The position numbers and the translations under genes were made by a program. This document shows, piece by piece, positions 1-8,900 of a stretch of DNA of 22,919 nt. The stretch is from assembly GCA_002067045.1 (NCBI GenBank), contig MVPZ01000077.1:1-22919 (forward strand). The letters run 5' to 3'. This DNA is from Methanomassiliicoccales archaeon PtaB.Bin134. Lineage in GTDB: Archaea > Thermoplasmatota > Thermoplasmata > Methanomassiliicoccales > UBA472. The notes beneath the pieces were generated by a model, which did not search any database, was not told the DNA's origin, and saw only the letters and a list, made by a program, of their open reading frames with translations. The stretch's first letter is position 1; each line of letters begins with the position of its first letter.

Positions 1-524
1 ATGATCAAAATAACATCGTACGCGAGCTCCAGGACTGGCTGTCTTTAAAGAAGATAGACCTAAAGGATAATCATGTATTCCTGGAAGGTGGAAAGCTGGA
101 TGGACTTACTAGTCATCTCATCGAAAATGTACGTACCGAACTACTGGTCATCAATCCGTTTGTCGATATGGCCAACATCGTCAACATGATGAAGGAGCGG
201 GTACAGAAAGGGTGTAACGTAACTCTGCTCACAAGAGTTCCCGGAACAAAGGATAAGAGCGAAGTACTGGACAACCTGAAAGAATATGGAATGAAGGTGT
301 TGACCAATAAGACGGTCCATGCCAAGATAATGATATTCGATCGCGGAGTCGCAATTATATCCTCGATGAACCTCTATCCTTTTTCAGTCGCCGGAGGATC
401 ATGGGAGGCAGGGATAGCCACGTGTTCGGATGACACGGTTAGTGATGTGTTGAACACAGTGTTCATGAAGTTAGAGGAGAAGGAAACATCACTATGGGAA
501 AAATCACAAGGCATATCTCAATAG
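1..524 (+). CDS. Phospholipase D-like domain protein, 3' part (5' end outside window)
   Basis: The reading frame is open from base 3 to a TAG stop at 522-524, so the gene starts left of the window; the first internal ATG at 168 would cut the fold. Near the C-terminus the protein has one HKD-type motif: HAK (in VHAKIMIFD), then D, then S-S-M-N, matching the HxK(x)4D...(G/S)SxN pattern of phospholipase D-family nucleases and lipases. Such domains act as phosphodiesterases, in many defence genes on nucleic acid. DISARM operons include a PLD protein, DrmC, so this could be a related component, but it is separated from the helicase operon by another gene and a terminator. The N-terminal half and any second HKD motif cannot be seen. 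It is one of only two TAG codons at a gene end or break in the window; read-through would add 20 further sense codons before TAA at 585. Confidence 0.75.
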   Translation, partial: DQNNIVRELQDWLSLKKIDLKDNHVFLEGGKLDGLTSHLIENVRTELLVINPFVDMANIVNMMKERVQKGCNVTLLTRVPGTKDKSEVLDNLKEYGMKVLTNKTVHAKIMIFDRGVAIISSMNLYPFSVAGGSWEAGIATCSDDTVSDVLNTVFMKLEEKETSLWEKSQGISQ

Positions 525-583
525 TATCACCAAATCTTTGACCATCTGGATGTATGGGCCGTCTTCGAGTCGAAAATGTCACC

Positions 584-591
584 ATAATATT
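584..591 (+). promoter_or_regulatory. Candidate TATA box for the DUF262 gene
   Basis: ATAATATT lies about 35-42 bases before the ATG at 626, a distance that would give a short leader of roughly 10-15 bases in an archaeon. No Shine-Dalgarno-like sequence precedes the ATG (caacaccagatctca), which agrees with near-leaderless initiation. This is position and composition only. Confidence 0.35.
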
Positions 592-625
592 GATTTGCTA
601 TTGAGGCATTCAACACCAGATCTCA

Positions 626-2386
626 ATGACAACGCTCTTCAAGAAGGTGGATTACTCTTTAGCCAAATTGATTCAGGACATTGACATGGGCGAGATAGGT
701 CTTCCCGAGATCCAGAGGCCGTTCGTATGGAAGAAGACCCAGGTCAAGGATCTATTCGATTCGATGTTCAAGGGTTACCCCGTTGGAAATTTCCTTTTCT
801 ACGAGAGCGCCATCCCCGAACCTTTGAGACAGATCGGCCTGGAGAATAAACAGAAAGCCCCCAGGCTTTTGATCGTGGATGGCCAACAGAGGCTGACATC
901 CCTCTACGCTGTGATGAAAGGTGTGCCGATCAGGAATAACAAATATCAGACCTACAAGATCGCCATCGCCTTCCGACCTCGCGATGGGGAGTTCAAGGTC
1001 GCGGACGCGGCCACCGAGAAAGATCCCGAATTCATTTCAAACATCAGCAGGCTCTGGGCGGACGGGACCAGCAAGACTCAATTCACCAGGGAGTTCTTGA
1101 CCCGCCTGAGTGAAACCCACCCCATCGATCAGGCCGAATCCGACAGATTGAGCGATACGATAGAACGGCTTTACGGTCTGGTGAACTATCCCTTCTCAGC
1201 CCTTGAGCTAAGTCCTAGTCTGGATGAGGAACAGGTGGCCGATGTATTCGTGAGAATAAACAGTAAAGGCAAGACTCTGGTCCAATCAGATTTCATACTC
1301 ACTCTAATGTCCATCTTCTGGGATGATGGTAGGAACGACCTAGAAAGATTCTGCCAGGAATGCACCGTTCCTTCTGCCGGGGCTTCATCGCCGTATAATC
1401 ATTATTGGGAACCATCCCCCGACCAGTTGCTCAGGGTGATCATAGGGGTGGGTTTCAGAAGAGCGGTATTACGATATGCGTATCTGCTCCTCAAAGGCAA
1501 GGACCTGGAGACCGAGAATTATTCGGTGGAGAGGAGGGATGCACAGTTCGCGATTCTAAAGTCCGTGCAAAAGGACGTGTTGAATCTGCAGAACTGGCAC
1601 GACTTCTTTAAGATACTGGTCCGGGCGGGATACAGAAGGTCGCAGATGATCACCTCTCAGATGACCATCGCCTATAGTTATGCCCTCTATCTCATCGGAA
1701 AGAGGGATTACCATGTTGACGAGTTCGTATTGAGGGATACCATTGCGAGATGGTTCTTCATGGCTCAATTGACTGGTAGATACACGAGCAATCCCGAGAC
1801 AACGATGGAGCAGGACCTCACGAAGTTGAGAGGTGTCAATACGGCAGGGGAGTTCGCGTCCCAGTTGAACCGGGTGATCGACGAAACGCTGACCGAGGAT
1901 TACTGGAACATCACGCTTCCCAATGAACTTGAGAAGTCATCCGCACGAAGCCCGGGGCTGTTCGCTTACTACGCTGCCCTGAACCTACTGGATGCCAAGG
2001 TTCTATTTTCTAGGGTGAAGGTTTCCGAACTGTTAGACCCGGTGACCAACCCAAAGAAGGAACCGGTGGAAACACATCATCTATTCCCGAAGGGGTATTT
2101 ACGAGGGTTGGGGGTCCAGGACGTCATCGAAACGAACCAGATCGCAAACATGGCCATGTTGGAGTGGATGGACAATATCAAGATCACCGATAGGGCACCC
2201 AGCTCGTATTTCCCGGAGTACGCAGCAAGGTTCGATCCCCAGGAACTTCAAAGTATGATGTACTGGCATGCTCTGCCCGAGGGCTGGGAGAACATGAATT
2301 ATTTCGATTTCCTGGCTCAAAGGAGGAAAATGATAGCTCAGGTCATTAAGGATGGGTTCAGCAGGCTTTATGGATTCAATCCCTGA
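626..2386 (+). CDS. DUF262 and DUF1524 (GmrSD-type) protein
   Basis: This 586-residue protein has the two-part layout of the GmrSD/DUF262-DUF1524 family, which includes type IV restriction enzymes that cut modified DNA. The N-terminal DUF262 (ParB/Srx-like) part shows LPEIQRPFVWK at about residues 26-36 and the signature DGQQR at 85-89, thought to bind and hydrolyse nucleotide. The C-terminal DUF1524 part, a His-Me finger nuclease fold, shows VETHHLFPKGYL from V481 with catalytic-candidate H485, followed by the usual asparagine-rich tail (NQIANMAMLEW) and a PSSYF segment. Length is typical for a fused GmrSD-like protein. Its own TATA-like box upstream and a T-run terminator downstream suggest a unit independent of the helicase operon. 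The substrate (modified phage DNA or other) is inferred from the family. Base composition looks less GC-rich than in the genes to the right. Confidence 0.88.
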   Translation: MTTLFKKVDYSLAKLIQDIDMGEIGLPEIQRPFVWKKTQVKDLFDSMFKGYPVGNFLFYESAIPEPLRQIGLENKQKAPRLLIVDGQQRLTSLYAVMKGVPIRNNKYQTYKIAIAFRPRDGEFKVADAATEKDPEFISNISRLWADGTSKTQFTREFLTRLSETHPIDQAESDRLSDTIERLYGLVNYPFSALELSPSLDEEQVADVFVRINSKGKTLVQSDFILTLMSIFWDDGRNDLERFCQECTVPSAGASSPYNHYWEPSPDQLLRVIIGVGFRRAVLRYAYLLLKGKDLETENYSVERRDAQFAILKSVQKDVLNLQNWHDFFKILVRAGYRRSQMITSQMTIAYSYALYLIGKRDYHVDEFVLRDTIARWFFMAQLTGRYTSNPETTMEQDLTKLRGVNTAGEFASQLNRVIDETLTEDYWNITLPNELEKSSARSPGLFAYYAALNLLDAKVLFSRVKVSELLDPVTNPKKEPVETHHLFPKGYLRGLGVQDVIETNQIANMAMLEWMDNIKITDRAPSSYFPEYAARFDPQELQSMMYWHALPEGWENMNYFDFLAQRRKMIAQVIKDGFSRLYGFNP

Positions 2387-2393
2387 TAGATTG

Positions 2394-2408
2394 GACTAGT
2401 CTTTTTTT
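2394..2408 (+). terminator. Likely terminator after the DUF262 gene
   Basis: The perfect 8-base palindrome GACTAGTC (2394-2401) is followed directly by seven Ts (2402-2408), eight bases after the TGA stop. T-runs are sufficient for archaeal termination, so this separates the DUF262 gene from the operon that starts at 2754. Confidence 0.55.
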
Positions 2409-2701
2409 AATATTTGAGACTCCATAATAGTCAGACGAATCTTCAACCTACCAATGTTAATTCAAATTAATTTAATTGATATAATTAATTTTATGGTCAT
2501 AATTAGGTTCCTTCAACCGTTCGCCTTATTACCAACTTAAGTTTTGCAGAATAATTAACAATTTTTGAGGGCGATCTAATACTATCAATTTCGATCCATT
2601 TCCAATGCTAACATTCTCCAGTTAATATAATAATTATTGATACAGTATGATTATTAATTCCATAATCTGGAAGTAACTATTAAGATACAGAAGGGCGGTG
2701 C

Positions 2702-2735
2702 CATTCCACTCATTGCTCAGTTGTTGGAATGAGTG
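2702..2735 (+). promoter_or_regulatory. Overlapping inverted repeats before the defence operon
   Basis: Two inverted repeats interlock: CATTCC (2702-2707) with GGAATG (2726-2731), and CACTCATT (2707-2714) with AATGAGTG (2728-2735). They end 18 bases before the preferred ATG at 2754. They could be an operator at the start of transcription, or alternative hairpins in a leader. Pairing is seen directly; function is inferred. Confidence 0.4.
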
Positions 2736-2753
2736 ACGTTGGTGGGCGTCGAC

Positions 2754-5700
2754 ATGGATTCGCCGGAAGTCGGAAAATATGTGGTGATTAGAAAGAGGCC
2801 CGCTGTGGTCAGGGATGTCAAGACCTTCTCCGATGGGCAATCCGCTCGGCTGATGCATACCGTCGAGGTCGATTACCTGGACGGTCTGGAGAATCCCGAT
2901 CACGACCGCATCGTCTGGGAAAGGGAGATACGGCCGCAGCTACTGCCAGCACTTGACCTCCCGGACATTATGGCGCCTGGTCTCACATTGGACGATCCCG
3001 GCCGATTCCATGCATTCCTCGATGCCCTCAACTGGACCTCGAACTGTGTGGCCGAATGGGATGGCAAGGAACTTCGGTATTCCACAGTTCCCCTGCTCAG
3101 CCCATGGTACAGTTCGGTGCAGGTGGAGGATTACCAACTGCTCCCGGTCCTGCAGGCCATGACCATGCCCCGGGTGAACATGCTTTTGGCCGACGATGTT
3201 GGTCTGGGGAAGACCATCGAGGCCGGTCTGATAATGCAGGAGCTCATCCGTCAGCGGCGCATCCGCCGCATGCTGATAGTATGCCCCGCATCCCTTCAGA
3301 TACAGTGGCAAGACGAGATGAAGGAGAAGTTCAATCTGGATTTCACCATCGTGGACTCGGACGAGGTCTACCGCGTTCAGCGCGAGCTGGGCGTGGACGC
3401 CAACCCCTGGCTGGAGCATCCGCGTGTCATCGCCTCCATGGACTATCTGAAGCAAGGCGACATACTGCGCCGGTTCATGCACGCCTCTTCCGCCATGCGC
3501 CCCAAGGACAGCGCCATGTTGCCCTGGGACCTGCTGGTGGTCGACGAGGCGCATAACTTCTCCCCGGCCTGGCTCAGGGATGAGAGCGACAGATGCACCA
3601 TGCTTCGAACGCTCGCGCCGAACTTTGAACACCGCCTCTTCCTAACCGCCACTCCGCACAACGGCTACACGCTGTCCTTCACCGGCCTCCTGGAGCTACT
3701 GGACCCGGTGAGGTTCCTGCAGAAGACCTCGTTGGAGGAGGAGGACATAAAGCAGCTCTCTCTGGTGATGGTGCGCCGGATGAAGGAGGAGCTCAATGAG
3801 GGAAGGGACCCTCCGCGCTTCTCCCAGAGGGAAGTGAAGGCCATACCTATCCGGATGACCGAGGTCGAGGACCGCCTCTATCGGGAATTGCGCGTATACC
3901 ACGACCAAGTGAAGAAGGAGTTCCGGGCCAAGCGCGAATTGGTGATATGTGAGTTCATTTTCACCATGCTGCGCAAGCGGTTGCTCTCCAGCTCCTACGC
4001 CTTCGCGCGCACCTGGTGGAACCACGTAGACGGTTTCGATCTGGAAGGCTTCGATCTGGACCAGGCCTACGAATCCAAGAAGAGAGCCGAGGCCGTTGTG
4101 CCCGAGGACGACGAGCGGGACCGCCGCGAGGAGGACGCCGCACGTCACGGGGCGGCATGGATGCGAAGCAAGTATCCGCGGCTCAAGGGAAGCATCGATA
4201 GGGTCAGCAAGGCCCTGGAGGACATGGGCTGGACCAGGGAGGCGGCCCGAAGCGACCTCTCCCGCATGAAGCGATACCCGCAGGATGCCAAGTTCGAGGC
4301 GCTGCGGTCATGGATCGACGATAACCTCATGGCCAACGGGATGCTGAGGAAGGACGAGAGGGTCATCGTGTTCACCGAGTACAAGGATACCCTGGACTAC
4401 CTGGTGGAGCGCCTGAAGGGCATGAACATGACCGAACCCCAGGTTCAACTGCTCTTCGGAGGGGCCAGCGCCGAACAGAGGAGGCTGGTCAAGGACGAGT
4501 TCAACGAGCCCACGTCCCAATTGCGTATCCTCCTGGCCACGGACGCCGCCTCGGAAGGGCTGAACCTGCAGACCTCCTGCCGCTACGTGATCCATCACGA
4601 GCTACCCTGGAGCCCCACCCGCCTGGAGCAGAGGAACGGCCGCGTGGACCGTCACGGCCAGTACCGGGACGTTTCCATATTCCACTACGTTTCCGACCAA
4701 TGGGAGGACCTGCAGTTCCTGGACTTCGTGGCCCGCAAGGCGCATACCGTGCGCACGGACCTGGGCAGCATGGGCCGCGTGCTCGACGAAGCGGTGGTGG
4801 ACTTCTTCAGCGGCAGGATGGGCAAGGAGGAACTCCAGGAAAGGCTCGATCAGGCCGACAAAGGACGCCAGGACCGCGAGGACCTCCGGCACCGGGCGCC
4901 CCTGGGTCCCGAGATGCTCTCCCGGGCGGTGAGCGATTATTATGGCACCAAGGCACTGCTCAACCTTGACGAGGGGAGGATGGCCCGCCTGCTGTACGAG
5001 GCGGTCCGCATGGACGGTGGCGCGATATCATTGCAGGACGGGGAGGCCCGCTTCCAGGTGGTCCCCCCGACCTGGGAGAAATTGGTGCGTTCATCCCTGC
5101 TGCTCGCCAAGGAGAACAATGCCCAGCCGAAGATGGTGTTCGACCCCTCCCGCCTCGAGGAGAACGCGGGGGGCATACTGCAGTTCCGTCCGCGGCGGGA
5201 CGTCCGGCTGATCACGCTGAGCCATCCGTTGATGGCCCGGGCCACCTCCTCCTTCAGGCGCAGGCTGTGGATGCCCTTCGAGGAATCCGGGCTAAGCCGT
5301 TTCACTGTGGAAGGGGCCGAGCTGCCCCAGGGGCTGGACAAGATGGTATTGATATCCTACACCATCCTGGCCCGCAACCGGCTGGGGGAGCGGTTCCGGG
5401 AGGGCATGGCCCACGTGGCCCTGGGCAAGGGGGCGGAGGGATGGCATGTGCTCGCGGACACGAAAGATAATTCGCGAATAGTGGGCACCTCGGTGTCGAA
5501 CTTATCCACGGTGATGAAAGACATCCGCAGGGACTGGGGGTCCATCCGGGCTCTGGCCGAGATGGAGAGGTTCGCCTTGGCCACCTCGCTGCACGAGGTC
5601 CTTGAACGGGAGCTCTCCTCGGAATGGGAGCGCAGCCGGTCCGAGCTGTCCCGCCTGTATCGGCATAGGAAGGAGTCCCTGCGACTGGACCGCAGCAAGT

Positions 5701-5993
5701 TCCTGAAGAAGCTGCAGGAGGAGCTGCTCAGGGCGGAGGAGAGGGCCAAGCAGCTCACCTTCAGCGACGACCTCAACGAGGAGCGTCGTCGCCATTATGA
5801 GGAGATCAAGGCCAAGTACAACGAGGCCAACTGGGAGGCGGAGAGGGCCAACATCGAGAGCATGGTGGCCAGGCTGGAGGCCGAGGAGAAAAGGATGATG
5901 GAGAAGGTTCTGCCTCTCAGGCACTCCCTGGGGGACGACGGGGTGCTCATGCAGGTGGCCGCGGTCAGGGTGCTGGTCAGGGAGGGTAGTTGA
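2754..5993 (+). CDS. SNF2-type helicase, DISARM DrmD-like
   Basis: A superfamily 2 DNA translocase of about 1079 residues. Motif I is DDVGLGKT (G150-T154), motif II is DEAH (264-267), and a motif III-like LTATPHNG follows. The second RecA domain begins near VIVFTEYKDTLDYL and carries ATDAASEGLNLQ and the motif VI arginines in EQRNGRVDRHG (from about residue 625). A charged, probably coiled-coil C-terminal part follows (about 920-1060). This is the HepA/RapA-like architecture of DISARM DrmD, the helicase of class 1 systems. I prefer ATG 2754 (MDSPEVGKYV) because GGTGG at 2741-2745 sits about eight bases upstream; GTG at 2733 or 2742 would also be in frame. The stop overlaps the methylase start (TGATG), so the two are translationally coupled. 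Expected role: ATP-driven movement on DNA during restriction of incoming DNA, by family comparison. Confidence 0.85.
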   Translation: MDSPEVGKYVVIRKRPAVVRDVKTFSDGQSARLMHTVEVDYLDGLENPDHDRIVWEREIRPQLLPALDLPDIMAPGLTLDDPGRFHAFLDALNWTSNCVAEWDGKELRYSTVPLLSPWYSSVQVEDYQLLPVLQAMTMPRVNMLLADDVGLGKTIEAGLIMQELIRQRRIRRMLIVCPASLQIQWQDEMKEKFNLDFTIVDSDEVYRVQRELGVDANPWLEHPRVIASMDYLKQGDILRRFMHASSAMRPKDSAMLPWDLLVVDEAHNFSPAWLRDESDRCTMLRTLAPNFEHRLFLTATPHNGYTLSFTGLLELLDPVRFLQKTSLEEEDIKQLSLVMVRRMKEELNEGRDPPRFSQREVKAIPIRMTEVEDRLYRELRVYHDQVKKEFRAKRELVICEFIFTMLRKRLLSSSYAFARTWWNHVDGFDLEGFDLDQAYESKKRAEAVVPEDDERDRREEDAARHGAAWMRSKYPRLKGSIDRVSKALEDMGWTREAARSDLSRMKRYPQDAKFEALRSWIDDNLMANGMLRKDERVIVFTEYKDTLDYLVERLKGMNMTEPQVQLLFGGASAEQRRLVKDEFNEPTSQLRILLATDAASEGLNLQTSCRYVIHHELPWSPTRLEQRNGRVDRHGQYRDVSIFHYVSDQWEDLQFLDFVARKAHTVRTDLGSMGRVLDEAVVDFFSGRMGKEELQERLDQADKGRQDREDLRHRAPLGPEMLSRAVSDYYGTKALLNLDEGRMARLLYEAVRMDGGAISLQDGEARFQVVPPTWEKLVRSSLLLAKENNAQPKMVFDPSRLEENAGGILQFRPRRDVRLITLSHPLMARATSSFRRRLWMPFEESGLSRFTVEGAELPQGLDKMVLISYTILARNRLGERFREGMAHVALGKGAEGWHVLADTKDNSRIVGTSVSNLSTVMKDIRRDWGSIRALAEMERFALATSLHEVLERELSSEWERSRSELSRLYRHRKESLRLDRSKFLKKLQEELLRAEERAKQLTFSDDLNEERRRHYEEIKAKYNEANWEAERANIESMVARLEAEEKRMMEKVLPLRHSLGDDGVLMQVAAVRVLVREGS
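5981..5987 (+). promoter_or_regulatory. Shine-Dalgarno site that fixes the methylase start
   Basis: GGAGGGT lies six bases before the ATG at 5993, inside the end of the helicase gene. It favours ATG 5993 over the TTG at 5990 and shows strong coupled translation of the methylase. Confidence 0.75.
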
Positions 5994-8900
5994 TGTACGA
6001 CGACAAGTGGTGGAGCGAGCTGCGGCAGAGCGGCGTGCTGATATCCCCCACGGTGCTGCAGGAACGCCTTCCCTCCGGGCCTCCCGAGATCGATGAATAC
6101 CGGTACAACCGGCTGAGGGACGCATACACCCGATACCTATCCATACGCTCCAAGGCCGGAGAGGACGATCGCGGGAACCTCAACGCCTGGTTAAACGAGG
6201 TATTGGAGGTTTTCCTTGGCATACCCAAGGAGTGGTGGCTGCGCGGGAACGAGCTTCCCCCATCCCTGCACGTCAAGGGCATCGGCAAGGAGATGCTGCG
6301 GCCGAGCAGGGCGCTGATCCTTGGTGCGGACATCTCCAAGCCTCTCCTGCTCCTCAAGATCGATGAGAGGGAGCGGATCGGTTCAGGAAAGGGGAGGAAT
6401 GAGTACAGCAAGCTCGTGGAGCTCATGAGGGGGGCCAAGGTCGACCTGGGAATCATAACCAACGGCGAGCAGTTCCGACTGGTGCTCGCGGGCATGGAAC
6501 ACGATTGCTGGGTGGAATGGGAGGCCTCCCGCTGGTTCGAGGATTCCCTGGGCCGGCGGCAGCTCGACGGTTTTTCGGCGTTATGCGGCAAGGGGATGTT
6601 CGCCGGTCCTGGCGGTGCCTACCCGCTACGGGAGTGGGTGCGGGAGAGCCGGGGCAAGCAGGGCGAGCTGTCCGCGGTGCTGGGCGAGCAGACCCGTAAG
6701 GCCGTGGAGGACCTGCTGGACGCCCTGGACCGCTCCATCAGGGCCGAACCCAGTCTGCGCTCCTACTTCGACGACCTTGGTCTGAGCGACGAGAGGAGGC
6801 TGGAGGCCATGTATCAGGGGGCCATACGAATGGTCATGCGCCTGGTGGTGGTGTTCTACGCCGAATCGCGCGGGTTGCTGGACCGGGACCGGGAGGCCTA
6901 CTTCTCCTCGTACGGGGCGGAGGGCCTATTCCGCCAGCTGAACGCCTCGGCGCGGCTGGCCGGGGAGCGCTCCCTGGAGGACCACGAGCATTCCTGGCCC
7001 CGCCTCCTGTCGCTGTTCCGCCTGATACACGAGGGATGCTCCGATCCCGACCTGCAGATCACCCGCTACGGTGGCGAGCTCTTCGAGCGCGGTGATGCAA
7101 GGTCGCAGGACCCCATCCTGCGCGCGGTGGCCCTGTTCGAGGACGACAGGGTGAGGATAAGCGACGCCACGGTGTTCAGGGTCCTCCGGCTGCTGCGCAT
7201 AGGGAAGCTGAGGGCCCGCTCCGGTCGTTCCGTGCAAACGGTGAGCGGGCCGGTGGACTTCTCGGACCTGCGCACTGAGTACATCGGCATGATGTACGAA
7301 GGTCTCCTGGACTACCGGCTGAGGGAGGTGACCGCCGAGGAGGAGGCGGTGGTGTTCCTGAACCTGGGGGATCAGCCGGCGCTTCCGCTATCCCTTCTCC
7401 GCAAGCTCAGCGACGCTCAGCTGCGAGACCTGCTGAAGGGGCTGGGCAAGCCGCCGAAGGGGAATGATGATGAGGAAGAGGCCGAAGAGGGCGAGGAGGA
7501 GACCGGCGAGCTGACTGGCGAGGAGATCATGGAGGAGGCCGACCGCGAGGAGGATATGCGGGAGGCCGAGGATCCCGTGCTGATCTGGGCGCGTCACGCC
7601 GTAACCGTCCTGGGAAAGGTCAAAAAGGGCACAGGAAGGAACTTCAACGAATTCGAGTACCGACGGAAATTGGACGAAGAGGCCAATAAACTCATCGCTG
7701 ACTCCAAGAAGGAGGGGCAGATGTACCTGGTACGCAGCTCCGGTTCCCGCAAGGGCACCGGGACCTTCTACACCAGGCCGCAGCTGGCCGTGCCCACGGT
7801 CAAGCGCACGCTGGAACCCCTGCTTTATGAAACTAGGGAGGGGGAGAAGATCCCGCGCACTCCCGGGGAGATACTGGCTCTCAAGGTCTGCGACCCGGCC
7901 ATGGGCTCCGGGAGCTTCCTGGTGGCCGCGCTCAACGAGATCACCGAGGCCCTGTACCGCTCGCTTTGGGAGCACCAGAAGCTGAAGCATGGGGATGGCG
8001 AGGCCACCATCGTGCTTCCTACGGGGGAGAGGTCCAGGGGCGAGTTCCGGGAGGAGCTGGTGAAGTACCACGTCGACGAGGAGCACTTCGAGGAGGCCAC
8101 GAAGGCGCGGTTGAAGCGCTACGTGGTGGAGAGGTGCATCTACGGCGTGGACATCAATCCCCTGGCGGTGGAGCTGGCCAAGCTCTCGCTGTGGGTCGAG
8201 ACTCTGGACCGGGAGCTGCCGTTCGGCTTCCTGGACCACAAGCTGAAGTGCGGTAACTCTCTTGTGGGGTGCTGGCTGGACCGCTTCCAAGAGTATCCGC
8301 TACTGGCTTGGTTGAGGGAGGGCGGGGACAAGGGGCATTCCGGTATCAACTTCAAGAAGGACGAATGGACCAAGGCCATCAAGGACGTGCTGAACGAGAG
8401 GGTCAGGCCCGAGCTCACCGCCCTGATCAACGGCCAGATGTCACTGTCCGACTACGCCTTCGAGGACGGCCGTCAGGTGGAATCCCTCAAGGGAAAGGCG
8501 CTGAGGCTGGCGGAGGAGATGCACTCCAAGGGCCTTTTCGGCGACGGCTTCCAGGAACGGGAGGAGTTCTACCGGGAGAAGGTGCTGAACGATGAGGGGC
8601 TGCGGTCCCTCAGGCAGGCCTTCGACCTGTGGTGCTCGATATGGTTCTGGCCAGCGGATTCCCTGGACGAGTGTCCCACGCCCTCCAGCTTCTACAGGCC
8701 AAGCGAGGCTCTGCTGGCCAGGTCTTCGGAGATAGCCAGGGAATTGCAGTTCTTCCACTGGGAGCTGGAGTTCCCGGACGTGTTCTTCGGGACCGGGGGA
8801 TTCGACTCCATCATCGGCAACCCGCCCTGGGAGATCAGCAAGCCCATCTCCAAGGAGTTCTTCACGCTTTACGATCCGATATACCGCACCTATGGCAAGC

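Larger units (their letters stand above)
2387..2753. other. AT-rich intergenic region before the defence operon
   Basis: About 367 bases without a credible gene on either strand. The region is strongly AT-rich compared with the coding DNA on its right. It holds a terminator at the left end, an A/T inverted repeat (AAATTAATT at 2464-2472 and AATTAATTT at 2483-2491), two copies of CTTCAACC (2441 and 2511), several TATA-like stretches between about 2620 and 2685, and a hairpin-forming repeat at 2702-2735. It should hold the promoter of the three-gene operon, but I cannot single out one TATA box. A minus-strand frame across 2634-2903 runs antisense into the helicase gene and has no recognisable protein features. 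Confidence 0.6.

Noticed and set aside
2228..2240. GGTTCGATCC, like a tRNA T-loop
   Set aside because: Inside the DUF262 coding frame; no acceptor, D-arm or anticodon arm around it.
2733..2735. GTG 2733 as start of the SNF2 helicase
   Set aside because: It lies inside the inverted repeat and has no ribosome site; ATG 2754 has GGTGG at a good distance and begins a normal-looking N-terminus.
2634..2903. Minus-strand frame crossing the intergenic gap
   Set aside because: Starts inside the helicase gene on the other strand and ends in AT-rich non-coding DNA; no motif, no promoter or ribosome site seen.
2940..3632. Minus-strand frame of 230 codons
   Set aside because: Antisense to the helicase motifs of the SNF2 gene, with no recognisable protein features.
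5990..5992. TTG 5990 as start of the methylase
   Set aside because: ATG follows immediately at 5993 with GGAGGG six bases upstream.
7388..8290. Minus-strand frame of 300 codons
   Set aside because: Antisense to the methylase motif I region; composition is that of a shadow frame.
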